The notes under the pieces: model-generated
The model's database searches: none
What the model was told of the DNA's origin: nothing
What the model saw: the letters and a program-made list of their open reading frames with translations, nothing else
Translations under genes and position numbers: made by a program
Assembly (NCBI RefSeq): GCF_014205015.1
Contig: NZ_JACHMO010000001.1
Coordinates: 1,426,001-1,490,000, forward strand
DNA from: Saccharothrix ecbatanensis
Lineage (GTDB): Bacteria > Actinomycetota > Actinomycetes > Mycobacteriales > Pseudonocardiaceae
DNA: 64,000 nucleotides
Direction of reading: 5' to 3'
Part shown: piece after piece, positions 26,782-37,100 of the stretch
Numbering within the stretch: the first letter of the stretch is position 1
How the letters are laid out: each line of letters starts with the position of its first letter

Positions 26782-26818
26782 CTCCGGCCCGCACACGTCC
26801 CCCGTGTGCGGGCCGGAG
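26782..26818. terminator. Strong bidirectional terminator
   Basis: CTCCGGCCCGCACACG (26782-26797) and CGTGTGCGGGCCGGAG (26803-26818) form a perfect 16-bp stem with a five-base loop, between the convergent FucU gene and the small minus-strand gene. Confidence 0.85.
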
Positions 26819-26837
26819 TCGTTGGTAGGTGGACGGG

Positions 26838-27005
26838 TCAGCGGGGTTCGTCGATACCGGGTGCGGTCACGTCGTCGTCCGCCGGCGGCTCGGGATCACG
26901 CCATTCCTCGGCCCGGCTGGGCCGGTTCCCGCGCAGCGTTCCTTCCAGCTCGTGCTTCATTTCGTCGTCCTTGATGGGGCCGTGCTTGTTGCTCTCGCGG
27001 TGCAT
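26838..27005 (-). CDS. Small conserved acidic protein of actinobacteria
   Basis: A 55-residue hydrophilic protein (MHRESNKHGPIKDDEMKHEL ... RAEEWRDPEPPADDD). The pattern SNKHGP-DDEMKHE-RAEEWRDPEPP is a conserved small-protein type I recognise from many actinomycetes; its function is unknown. The ATG at 27005 was chosen because AGGAGG lies seven bases upstream; the earlier ATG at 27023 lacks a site. It neighbours two other likely stress genes. Confidence 0.75.
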   Translation of the reverse strand: MHRESNKHGPIKDDEMKHELEGTLRGNRPSRAEEWRDPEPPADDDVTAPGIDEPR

Positions 27006-27194
27006 GGGCCGGTCCTCCTCCATGCTCCTTGGGGCTGTTGGTCGCGTGCGCGGGTGGAGTACCCGTCGCGCGTTCGGCCGAATCGCCCGCTACCCGGCGC
27101 GCAACGCACGCGTTCACCCGTTCGTCCGAGCGTGAACACCCTTCCGTCGGGGTATTTCCCGATCAGACGTCGGGGTAAACGGGAAGGTGACGTC

Positions 27195-27626
27195 GTGGTC
27201 GAGCGGCTGACAGTCCGGCGGCGGAATCCCTGTGCGGGCGCGGAGTCCGGTCCCTGGCCGGACCCGATGGGCGACATGGACGTGTGGTGGGACCGGATAG
27301 GGCGGAACCTGGGTCTCGACTGGGACGTGAGCATCGCCGACGACCGGCCCCTGCCGGTGGACGTCGCCGTGACCGACCAGGCCTACTTCTTCGCCACGCT
27401 GCTCGAAGACGTGCACCGCGAGGACGTGCGGGTGGAGGTCCGGGACCACGACCTGCGCGCGGACGGCACACCGGTCCGGCGCGACCGGGTCGGCATCACG
27501 GTGCGCCCGACCGCCTCCCGGCGGACGTTCTACTACTGCGCGACCGTTCCGGCCGTGGTGGACGTGGAGCGGATCGACGCGTGGCTGTTCGACGGCATGG
27601 TCGTGGTGCGGGTACCCATCGGGTAG
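27195..27626 (+). CDS. Hsp20/alpha-crystallin-like protein
   Basis: A 143-residue protein whose second half resembles an alpha-crystallin domain, ending with DVERIDAWLFDGMVVVRVPIG. This corresponds to the typical D-x-L-x-DGVLTVxVPK edge of Hsp20 proteins; the middle has alternating charged strands (VDVAVTDQAYFFATLLEDV). The GTG at 27195 has GGAAGG seven bases upstream. Matches are weak outside the last strand, so the family call is tentative. A GGGTAA lies just upstream and would suit stress-sigma control. Confidence 0.55.
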   Translation: MVERLTVRRRNPCAGAESGPWPDPMGDMDVWWDRIGRNLGLDWDVSIADDRPLPVDVAVTDQAYFFATLLEDVHREDVRVEVRDHDLRADGTPVRRDRVGITVRPTASRRTFYYCATVPAVVDVERIDAWLFDGMVVVRVPIG

Positions 27627-27632
27627 TCCGGC

Positions 27633-27658
27633 GTTTTCACGGCCGGAGGCGCGGGTAC
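27633..27658 (+). promoter_or_regulatory. Sigma-B-like promoter of the DUF2795 gene
   Basis: GTTTTC (27633-27638), 14 bases, GGGTAC (27653-27658). This fits the GTTT-N12-15-GGGTA form used by actinobacterial stress sigma factors. The start codon is 32 bases downstream. Confidence 0.55.
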
Positions 27659-27689
27659 CGCACGGACAGCCGAGAGAACAGGAGGAGTC

Positions 27690-27899
27690 ATGGCGGCAAC
27701 GCTGACCCGCGACCACCTCAAGGAGTGCCTGAACGAGATCGACTTCCCGGCGACCAAGGACGACCTGCTGGACGAGGCGATCCGCAAGGGCGACGCCACG
27801 GCGGTCCAGGCGCTGCGGGCGATCCCGCTGGCCGACTACTCGAACCTCAAGGAGGTCTTCGGCGCGGTCAAGTTCGTCGACGACAACAAGCCTGGGTAG
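27690..27899 (+). CDS. DUF2795 family protein
   Basis: A 69-residue protein matching DUF2795 along its whole length (LKECLNEIDFPATKDDLLDEAIRKGD, then VQALRAIPLADYSNLKEVFGAV). These small helical proteins are common near stress genes in actinobacteria and have no known function. GGAGG lies eight bases before the ATG. A sigma-B-like promoter lies upstream. There are 238 bases without features before the giant RTX gene. Confidence 0.85.
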   Translation: MAATLTRDHLKECLNEIDFPATKDDLLDEAIRKGDATAVQALRAIPLADYSNLKEVFGAVKFVDDNKPG

Positions 27900-28137
27900 T
27901 CGGTGACACAGAGAGACGGATCGATACAGAGAGTAGGAATGCTGCTCCGTTAGGGGTAAGACTGTGCGTCATTCGGGTGTTGCGTAGCGCAGGTGTGAAG
28001 TCCGCGTAACGAGATCCGCGATCGTGCCGACTCCCAGTGTGCCGGTACGTCTGAGGGTCGCGCCGGACACCTGAGCTGGAGCCAACACATCCGGCAAGTG
28101 GCGCGGGGGCCATTCGCCGTCGAGAGGCGGTCTGGTC

Positions 28138-31100
28138 ATGCGGTCGTACCCTGCGCGGTCGTTTCCTGCGCGTCCGTACTCCGGGCGTCGTCGTGTCACG
28201 CCCATCCGGCGGTTCACCGCCGCGTTCACCGCTTTCGCCCTGGGCCTGCTCGGGCTGGTCGCGTTCACGCCTCCCGCCGTGGCGCAGGACGCCGTGGTGA
28301 CGAGGATCGTCAACGGGCTGAAAGCCTTCGGCGACTTCAGCAGAGCCCTCGGCACGGTGGGCAGACTGGGTGAAGCGCTGCCGCTGTTGGGCGTCAGCCC
28401 CGGCGCGGCCCTCGGGTTCGAGGACCTGATCGCGAAGACCGTCCACGATCCGTTGAAGGACAAGGAGAAGTTCGCCGACCTCGCGGGCACGTACCCGCTC
28501 GCCGGTGACCGTCCGGGCACGCTGACCGTGCAGACCAGCGACATCGGCGGTGTCAAGCGCGTCGACGTGACCCTGCACGTCGCCAAGGTCGCCGACCGGC
28601 AGCCGGTGTCGGTGGCCGGCGCGTCACCCGCCATCACCTTCACCACGTCTGGCGCGGTCGACGTGTCGTTGACGCTCGACGCGACCCTGCGGTTCGCCTA
28701 CGACACCGCGAAAGACTGGTTCTACCTGGTCAAGGATGACGCGTCACCGAAGTTCACGGTCGGCGCCAAGGGCGAACTCGACCTGGGCGCCACCCCCACC
28801 GCCGGGTTCGGCATCCTGGGCGTCGACCTCGACAAGAACTCCTCGCACGTCCTGGTCGAAGCGAACATCTCGGCCACCGCCGACGACCCGGACGGTGACG
28901 GCAGGCTCGCCGTCGAACCGCCCGTCAACGGCACGGGCACCGCCGAACTCGCCGCCGCGGGCGCTGCCGCCGGGTTGTTCCACATCGGGCTCGCCGCACC
29001 CGCGGGCAAGGTGGACGCCGCCCTGACCTTCACCGCGCAGCCGTTGGCCGGCGCGTCGGTCGCCGGGGTCACCGGCAAGGTCGAGGTGAAGTGGCCGGAC
29101 ATCGCCACCGGCGCGCCCGCCGTCACGGTCACCGGACCGGACCTGGCCCAGCTGACCCGGTTCACCACGCTCAGCCCGCGCGACCTCATCGAAGGCCTGA
29201 GCCACCTGGTGAACTCGATCGAGGCCGTGCAGCGCGCCCAGTGGGGCGACCCGGCCAAGCCGACCGGCAACGTGAACCTGCCCTTCATGCGCGGCACGCT
29301 GGCCGACGCGGTCAAGGCGGGCTCGGTGCTGGCGCAGTTCGTGGACGACAACGTGTTCGACCCGGACCGGGACAACGTCGACAAGGCCAAGGCGGGCCTG
29401 CCGAAGTTCAGCTCGATCCAGGAGATGTTCGGCAAGCTCAACGTCGGCCCCATCGCGGTGTCGGACGTCGGGTTCGACGACACGAGCAAGAAGCTCAAGT
29501 TCACCCTGACGATGACGCAGAACGCGCCGGCCACCGGCACCGCGCTGGACGTCGCCGCCGAGTTGACCTCCGGCCACGGCACGAACGTCTCCTACCAGTC
29601 GGACAAGCTCAAGCACGCGAACAAGAGCAAGCCGTGGACCGTGGACGGGTTCGTCGGGCGGATCGTGTCCGGCGGCACGTCCCAAGGCGTGGTGAAGTCC
29701 AACACCGCCGACGAGATCACGCTGGAAGAGCCGTGGATCGGCGGCACGCCGGCACCCGAAGCGCCGTACAAGGTCACGTCACCGGACCCGATGACCGGCC
29801 AGGTCACGTTCGGCGACACCTTCGCGGCCAAGGGACTGCGTGACGCCAACGCGCTCAACGCGACCGCCACCGTCAAACCCGGCTACGTCGCCACCGCCAC
29901 CCTCGTGCTCGACCTGCGCGACCCGATCACCGGTGACGCGTGCAAGCCGCTCGACCCGGACGCCGCCGCGGTCGGCTGCCCGTTCGCGGACAAGAACCCG
30001 GACGGCACAACGACTCTCGTCACCAGCCTGCCCCGCACGCCGGACCGGTTCCTCCTGCGCACCGGCGGCGACCTGGTCAAGGCGGACGCGCCGGTGGACA
30101 CCCTCGTGGACGTCAACGGCAGCGTCGGCTACCTCAAGGTGCACATGACCGGCAGCCTCGCCATGTCCAAGAAGGACGGTTCGGCGAACATGCTGACGGT
30201 GGGCCTGAAGAAGGTCGGCGACGCGGACGGCGACCTGCCGCTGTCGCAGGTGTTCCCGAAGCTCGTGGACGACCTCTCCACACCGGCCAAGGAACCCGAG
30301 AACCTGCTCAGCGTCGCGGTGGGTGTGAAGGCCGCCGCCACCGTCAAGCTGGACGTCCCGGGCATCACCGACTTCTTCGGCGGACCGGTCAGCGTCGACG
30401 TCACCATGCCGGACGTCACCGACCCGACGAACGTCCAGTTCAGCGGTCTGGACGCGCTCGACCGGGCCAAGGCGTTCGACTTCGACCCGGACAACCCGCG
30501 CGCCATGTTCGGCCAGATCATCAAGGCGTTGCAGGTGCTCAACGCGTCGCTGCGGGCCGTGGACGGCGACGGCCAGGTGAAGTCCGCCCTGACCACGCCG
30601 TTGCCGGTGGTCGGCAAGTCGCTGACCGAGTTGCTCGGCAGCGCCGACACCGGCTCCGGCCCGACCGTGGAGTACGGGAACGTCACGCTCAGCGGCACGA
30701 CGTTCGGCTACATCAAGGACACCAACCGGACCGGGCCCACGGCGTTCGGCGGCGACCTGGAAGGCCGGGCCGTGCTGGTCGGCACGCAGGTCGCCCTCGT
30801 CGGACTGGCCGACCCCGGCGGCAACCGGCTGCTGCTGAGCAAGCAGTGGGACCAGGTGCCCGCGAAGGGCACCGCGTACGCGTTCCGCAGCCCTCTCGAG
30901 GACGCGGTCGACAAGCTGACCGCCGCACCGCCCGACTACCTCCAGGACCTCGTCGCCACGCTGAACGAGGCGTTGCCGGACGGCAGCGGGATCTCGTTCG
31001 CCTACAAGGACGTCGACGGCACGCCGTCCATCGTGCTCAACGTGGACGTGAAGCGGAACGTCGCCACCGCGCAGCCGGTCAGGTTCTCGTTCACCGACGA

Positions 31101-34100
31101 GAAGGGCGCCGGCCGCTCCCTGGTCGGCGCCGAGGGCGAGGCCACCGCGAACCTGTCGCTCACCGGCTCCACCAAGATCGGCTTCGTGCTGCCGCTCGCG
31201 GCGGGCGACGGACCGGCGAACGCGACGGCGTTGAAGGTGCTGCCTGGGTCCACAGTGGACATCACCGCGCACGGCGGGATCAGCGGCGTGGTGCGGTCCT
31301 CGATCGGCCCGCTGTCCATCGCGCTGGGCAACCCCGGCGGTCCGGAACGCGCCGTGGCGAACGCGCACTACAACGCGCACCTCGGCTACGGCCCCGGTGG
31401 CACCGCGCCGGTGCCGCTGGCCGACTTCGTCAAGAACGTGTCGCTGACGCTCAACGGCGACAACCAGCCCGTCACCTGCGCCGGCGACCCGGCTGCGAAC
31501 ACCGACCTCGCGCTGTGCGCGGTCATGCCCGTGTTCGTCAGCTCCGACAACACCAACTGGACCAAGCTGGCCGGACCGGGCGACTCGTTCATCGTCCGGC
31601 TGCCCCGCACCGCCGCCAACCTCGGTGAGGCGTTCTCGTTCAGCCCGGACCTGCCCGGCGGCGTCAAGCGGTTCGAGATGCCGCCGGACATCGGCCAGCA
31701 GATCCTGGACGCGCTGCTCGACTTCTCCCAGTTCGGCGACGGGATCGAGAAGTACCTGGCGATGGTCGAACGCGCGCTGCGCACGGCCGCGTTCGACGGC
31801 AAGCTCCCGCTGGTCGGCGACGACCTCCAGCAGGGCGCGGACCGGTTCGGCGCGTTGCGGACCAAGATCCAGGCGGCGATGGCGCAACTGCCCGGCGGTG
31901 GGCGCGTCAACAACACCACCGAGCTGACCGACTGGGTGAACAACCACCTCAAGCCCGCCGTGGGCAGCGCCGTCACCATCGGCTTCACGTGTGACGCGAC
32001 GCTGCAACCGGCGACCTCGCCGACCGCGTCCGTCCAGGGCACGACCGGCTCGACCAGGTACGTCTACGGCATCGTGGCGTCGGCGCAGGGCAAGGACGCG
32101 CCGCCCGCGATCGTCGAGGTGACGGACGGCCACACCACCACCGACGTCCGGCTCGGCTGGACCAAGTCCGGGTACGCCACCAGCTACAAGATCATCCGCA
32201 AGACCGACCCGAACCAGGACAACTGGGTGCTGCTGGCCGAAGGGCTGAGCGGCGCGACGGTGGCCTACGAGGACAAGGGCGGGGCGCCCGGCGCGGCCTA
32301 CGTCCCGGCGACGACCAACCCGAAGCTGGCCGACTGCCCGGACGGCGCGGCGTTGCAGGACATCACCGGCGCCACGTTCACGTTCGACCTGTGCGACGGC
32401 AAGGTCGACCCGAGCGACACGTGCGCGACCGACGCGTTGAGCCTGAACCGGCCGCTCGACCTGGGCATTCCGGGTCTGTCCCTGCGTGAGGCGGCTGATC
32501 CGGCCAAGCGCACGGGCGTCACCGCCGGCCTGTCCTACCGCCTGCACGTGAAGGTCGGTGTGGACAAGAGCAGCGGCTTCTTCGTCGCCACGCAGGACAT
32601 CGACCGACCGGAGCTGGGCCTCAAGCTCGGCTTCACCCTGCCCGCGGACATGAAGGCCCAGCTGGCGTTCCTGGAGGTCGGGCTCAAGCAGCACGCGGGC
32701 GGCGCGACCGACCTGTTCTCCGGCACGTTCTTCGTGGACCTGCACAAGAAGGGCCAGGCCGCGTGCTTCACCGGCTGCGCCGTGGACGTCGACGCGCGCA
32801 TCACGCTCGCCGACCTCGCCGACGTGGACCAGGTCGTGGGCGTCTCGCTGGTCGCGCAGGTCGGCATCGACTGGGACTTCGACGTCACGGCCGGTCCGCT
32901 GCCGGGCGTGTCCGGGTGGTTCCACCTGGCGTGGAAGTTCGAGCTGGGCAAGGACCCCGGCGCGCTGGACATCGCGTTCAAGGACGTGAAGCTGAACGCG
33001 GGCGAGTTCCTCGGCTCGGTGCTGAAGCCGATCGTGGACAAGGTGGCGCTGTTCACCAAACCCGTCCAGCCGATCCTGGACCAGCTGTACGCGCCGATCC
33101 CGGTGCTGTCCGACCTCTCGCGCGCGGTCGGCGGCGGTGACGTCAACCTGGTCACCATCGCCAAGTCGTTCAGCACCATCGCGGGCGGGCCGGACCTGGA
33201 GTTCGTGGACAAGATCCTGCGGACGATCAAGCTGGTCAGCCAGATCGCCGCGAACGGCGGCGCGATCGACGTCGGCTCGTTCACGATCTCGGGCGACCGG
33301 GCGCTGAACACCCAGAACTCGCCGGACACCGCGGCGTCGCTGATCGAGTCGAAGACGTTGACGCACACCGACCTGCGCGGCGCGATGGACCAGGAGTCCG
33401 GCCAGCAGCTCCTGTCCGACGGTGCCGCGGGCAGCGCGGCGGGCTTCACGTTCCCGATCCTGAAGGACCCGGCGAAGCTGTTCGGCCTGATCATGGGCCA
33501 GGACGTGGACCTGATCAAGTTCGACTCGGGTCCGCTGCGCCTGGCGTTCTCCTACAGCCAGTCCTTCGGCCCGGTGTACGCGCCGCCGCCGGTGCTGGTG
33601 TCGATCTCCGGCAGCGCCTCGGTCGAGGCCAGGTTCCGGGCGGGCTTCGACACGTTCGGCATCCGCAAGGCGATCGAGTCCAAGAAGGCCGCCGACATCC
33701 TCGACAGCATCTACCTGGACACGGTGGACGACGCCGGCAAGCCGCTGCCCGTGGTGACCTTCCGCGGTGAACTGGCCGCGGGTGCCGCGGTGAGCGTGGT
33801 GCTCATCGAGGTGGGCATCAAGGGCGGCGTGGCGCTGACCATCAACCTGAGCTGGGCGGACCCGAACAACGACGGCAAGTTCCGGTTCTCGGAGTTCGCC
33901 AAGGTCGCACTCCAGAACCCGATGTGCCTGTTCAACATGGACGGCAGGCTCAGCCTGTTCCTGAAGGTGTACATCACCATCGGGTTCTCGCCGTTCAGCG
34001 TGTCGTTCGACTTCACGCTGGCCGACATCACCCTGCTCGACTTCTCCGTCAAACCGAACTGCGCGCCACCGCCGCCGACGCTCGCCCACGTGGACGGCAC

Positions 34101-37100
34101 CACGCTGGTGCTGCACGTCGGTGACGGCGGCACCCCGCTGCGCGGCGACGCGGCGTGGAAGGCACGGGACGACGACGAGACCTGGACCGTCACGCAGATG
34201 GTCGAGGGCGACCAGTTCGTCGGGTTCGCGGTCAGCGGCATCGGGTTCCGGGAGGAGCACCGCGACCCGAACCTGACCAAGGTGGCCGCCAACGCCACGA
34301 ACGACGTCGGCAAGCGGGTGTTCGTCTTCCAGGGTGACGGCGACAAGAGCGGCGCCGGCAACGACCAGGCGTCCGCCGCGAAGCCGTTCGACAAGGCCGT
34401 GGAGGTGACCGGCGGCAACAACGACGACTCGGTCAAGACCGGCATCGGCCCGTCGACCGTCAACGGCGGTCCCGGGAACGACCAGCTGACCACCGGCGAC
34501 TTGGCGGCGGCGTTCGGCGGCAAGGGTTCCGCGACCGTGACCGGCGGGGACGGCGACGACACCATCACCGTCGGCGGCGCGGGCGACACCGTCAACGGCG
34601 GCGCGGGCAACGACCGGATCGCGGCGGGCCTCGGCGCGAACACGATCGACGGCGGCGACGGTGACGACACCATCGGCATCGCCTCCGACAGCCCGCTCGC
34701 CGCGAACAACGCCGGCAAGGCGGAGTACGTGGCGCAGAAGAACACCATCATCGGTGGCCACGGCAGCGACAAGATCTCCGGTGGCTCCGGTGACGACGAG
34801 ATCTACACCAGCTTCCTGATCGGCAACCCGGTCGACAAGACCGGCGAGGACGAGCCGGGCCACCCGGACAAGACCGTCGTCGACGCCGTGACGGTGGACG
34901 CCACGAACATCGTGGACACCGGCACCGGCTCGGACACCGTGTTCGGCAGCCAGGCGTTCGACTTCGTGACCGGGCGCTCGCGGCCCGACCAGGTGGACGA
35001 CATCCGCGGCGGCGGCAACAACGACGTGCTGACCGGCGGGTTCGGCAAGGACAAGGTGTTCGGCGGACCGGGTGACGACTACGTGATCGCGGAGCCGTCG
35101 GACGTCGGCGGCGAGACCGGCCCGAGCGCCTTCGGCCCGGTGCGCCCGGTCAACCACCGGACGCTGCCGGCGGGCGTGGCGCCGTCGTCCAAGCTGCTCG
35201 TGGGCGGCTACGGCAACGACCACGTCGTCGGTGGCGACGGCGGTGCGGAGATTTTCGGCGACAAGTACGCGAACCCGTGCGCGCCGCCGGGCGACCCCGC
35301 TTCCAAGCCGCCGGCCGAGCCGTTCGACGCGGCGGACGGGCGTGACCTGATCACCGGCGGGACCGGGATCGAGGTCGTGGCCGCCGGTGGCGCGGCGGAC
35401 AACGTCGACGTCAAGGCCAACGCGGACGTCGCGTGCGGTCAACTCGGCGACGACGTCATCGCCGGTGGCAACGACGACGACGTGCTCTACGGCGGCGGGG
35501 GCAAGGACCTCGCCTACGGTGACGCGGGTCTGGATCACGTGTACGGCAACGACGACAACGACACCCTGTACGGCGGCACGCTGAACGACGTCATCGAGGG
35601 CAACAACGGCTCCGACACCGCGTTCGGCGGGGCGGACGCGGACGTGGTCGTCGGTGGCACGCGCAAGGCGGGCGAGCCGGACGCGGGCGACACCCTGTAC
35701 GGCGACTCCGGGACCGACCTGGTCATCGGCGACAACGGCTCCGGTGACGCGTTCGCGGCGACCGGTGGGCCGTTCGACCTGGACGGCGCGAACGCGGCGG
35801 CGGGTGGGCCGGACTTCGTGTTCGGCGGCGGCGCCGACGACCGGGCGTTCGGCGGTCTCGCGCACGACGAGATGTCCGGTGGCGCCGGTGACGACTACCT
35901 GGAGGGCAACAACGCCGACGACGTCGTGCACGGCGATTCGGGCGAGGACCGGGTGGTCGGCGGCAGCGCCGAAGTGGCGTCCACTGTGGACGGCCACCAG
36001 GTCGGTCGGCCGGACACCGGTGACATGCTGTTCGGCGACGCCGGTCCGGACGTCGTGACGGGTGACAACGCGATCCTGTCGCTCGGCGACGCTTCACCGG
36101 TGACGCTGGGCCGCCAGTTCACCAAGGCGCACAAGATCACCCTGCTCGACCTCGGCTACGCGCCCACTCCCGGCACGTCCGGTGACGACGTGATCAGCGG
36201 TGGCGGTGAGCAGGACGTGTTGTCCGCACAGGGCGGCGCGGACACGGTCACCGGCGACGACGCCGACGACTACGCGGAGGGCGGGCCGGGCGCCGACACC
36301 ATCTCCGGCAACGCCGACCAGGACGACCTGGTGGGCGGCAGCTTCACCGAGGAAGCCCCGGGCGTCGGCCAACCCGACGTCGGCGACACGATCCACGGTG
36401 ACGGCGGCCAGGACGTGGCGATCGGTGACAACGGCTCGCTGCTGCGGACCGGACCGCCGAGCAGGCTCACCCAGGAACGCGGCATGACCGCACGCGGGAT
36501 CGTGCTGCTCGACCTGGGCCTCACCCCGCACGCCGACTCCTCCGGCGGCGACCAGGTCTGGGGTGACGACGGCGCCGACGTGCTGCTCGGCCAAGGCGCG
36601 GCCGACCGCCTCAAGGGCAACGCGGCGGACGACTACGTGGAAGGCAACCAGGGCGTCGACTGGATCGAGGGCAACGGCGACAACGACGACTTGGTCGGCG
36701 GCAGCAGCACGCCGTTGACCGGGTCCTCCGGCCAGCCCGACGCCGCGGACGCGTTGTTCGGCGGACCGGGTGACGATGTCGGCATCGGCGACAACGGCGT
36801 CGTGCAGCGGCCGGCGGCGGGGGAGACCCCGACCAGGGCGACCCAGCGGCTGGCCACGTCCGGCGGCAACGCGATCACCGGGCGGACCGTCGTGCGGCAC
36901 GACCTGGACAACGGCGGTGTGCTCACCGCGCCGCCCGCCGACCGGTTCGGCGACGACCGGGTCTCCGGCGGCTCCGGGGTGGACGTGCTCTGGGGCCAGG
37001 ACGGCGGCGACTTCCTGTCCGGTGGCGGCCAGGCCGACTACATCGAGGGCAACGGCGGCGGTGACGTGCTGCGCGGCGACCTCATGCTGGGCGAGCCGTC

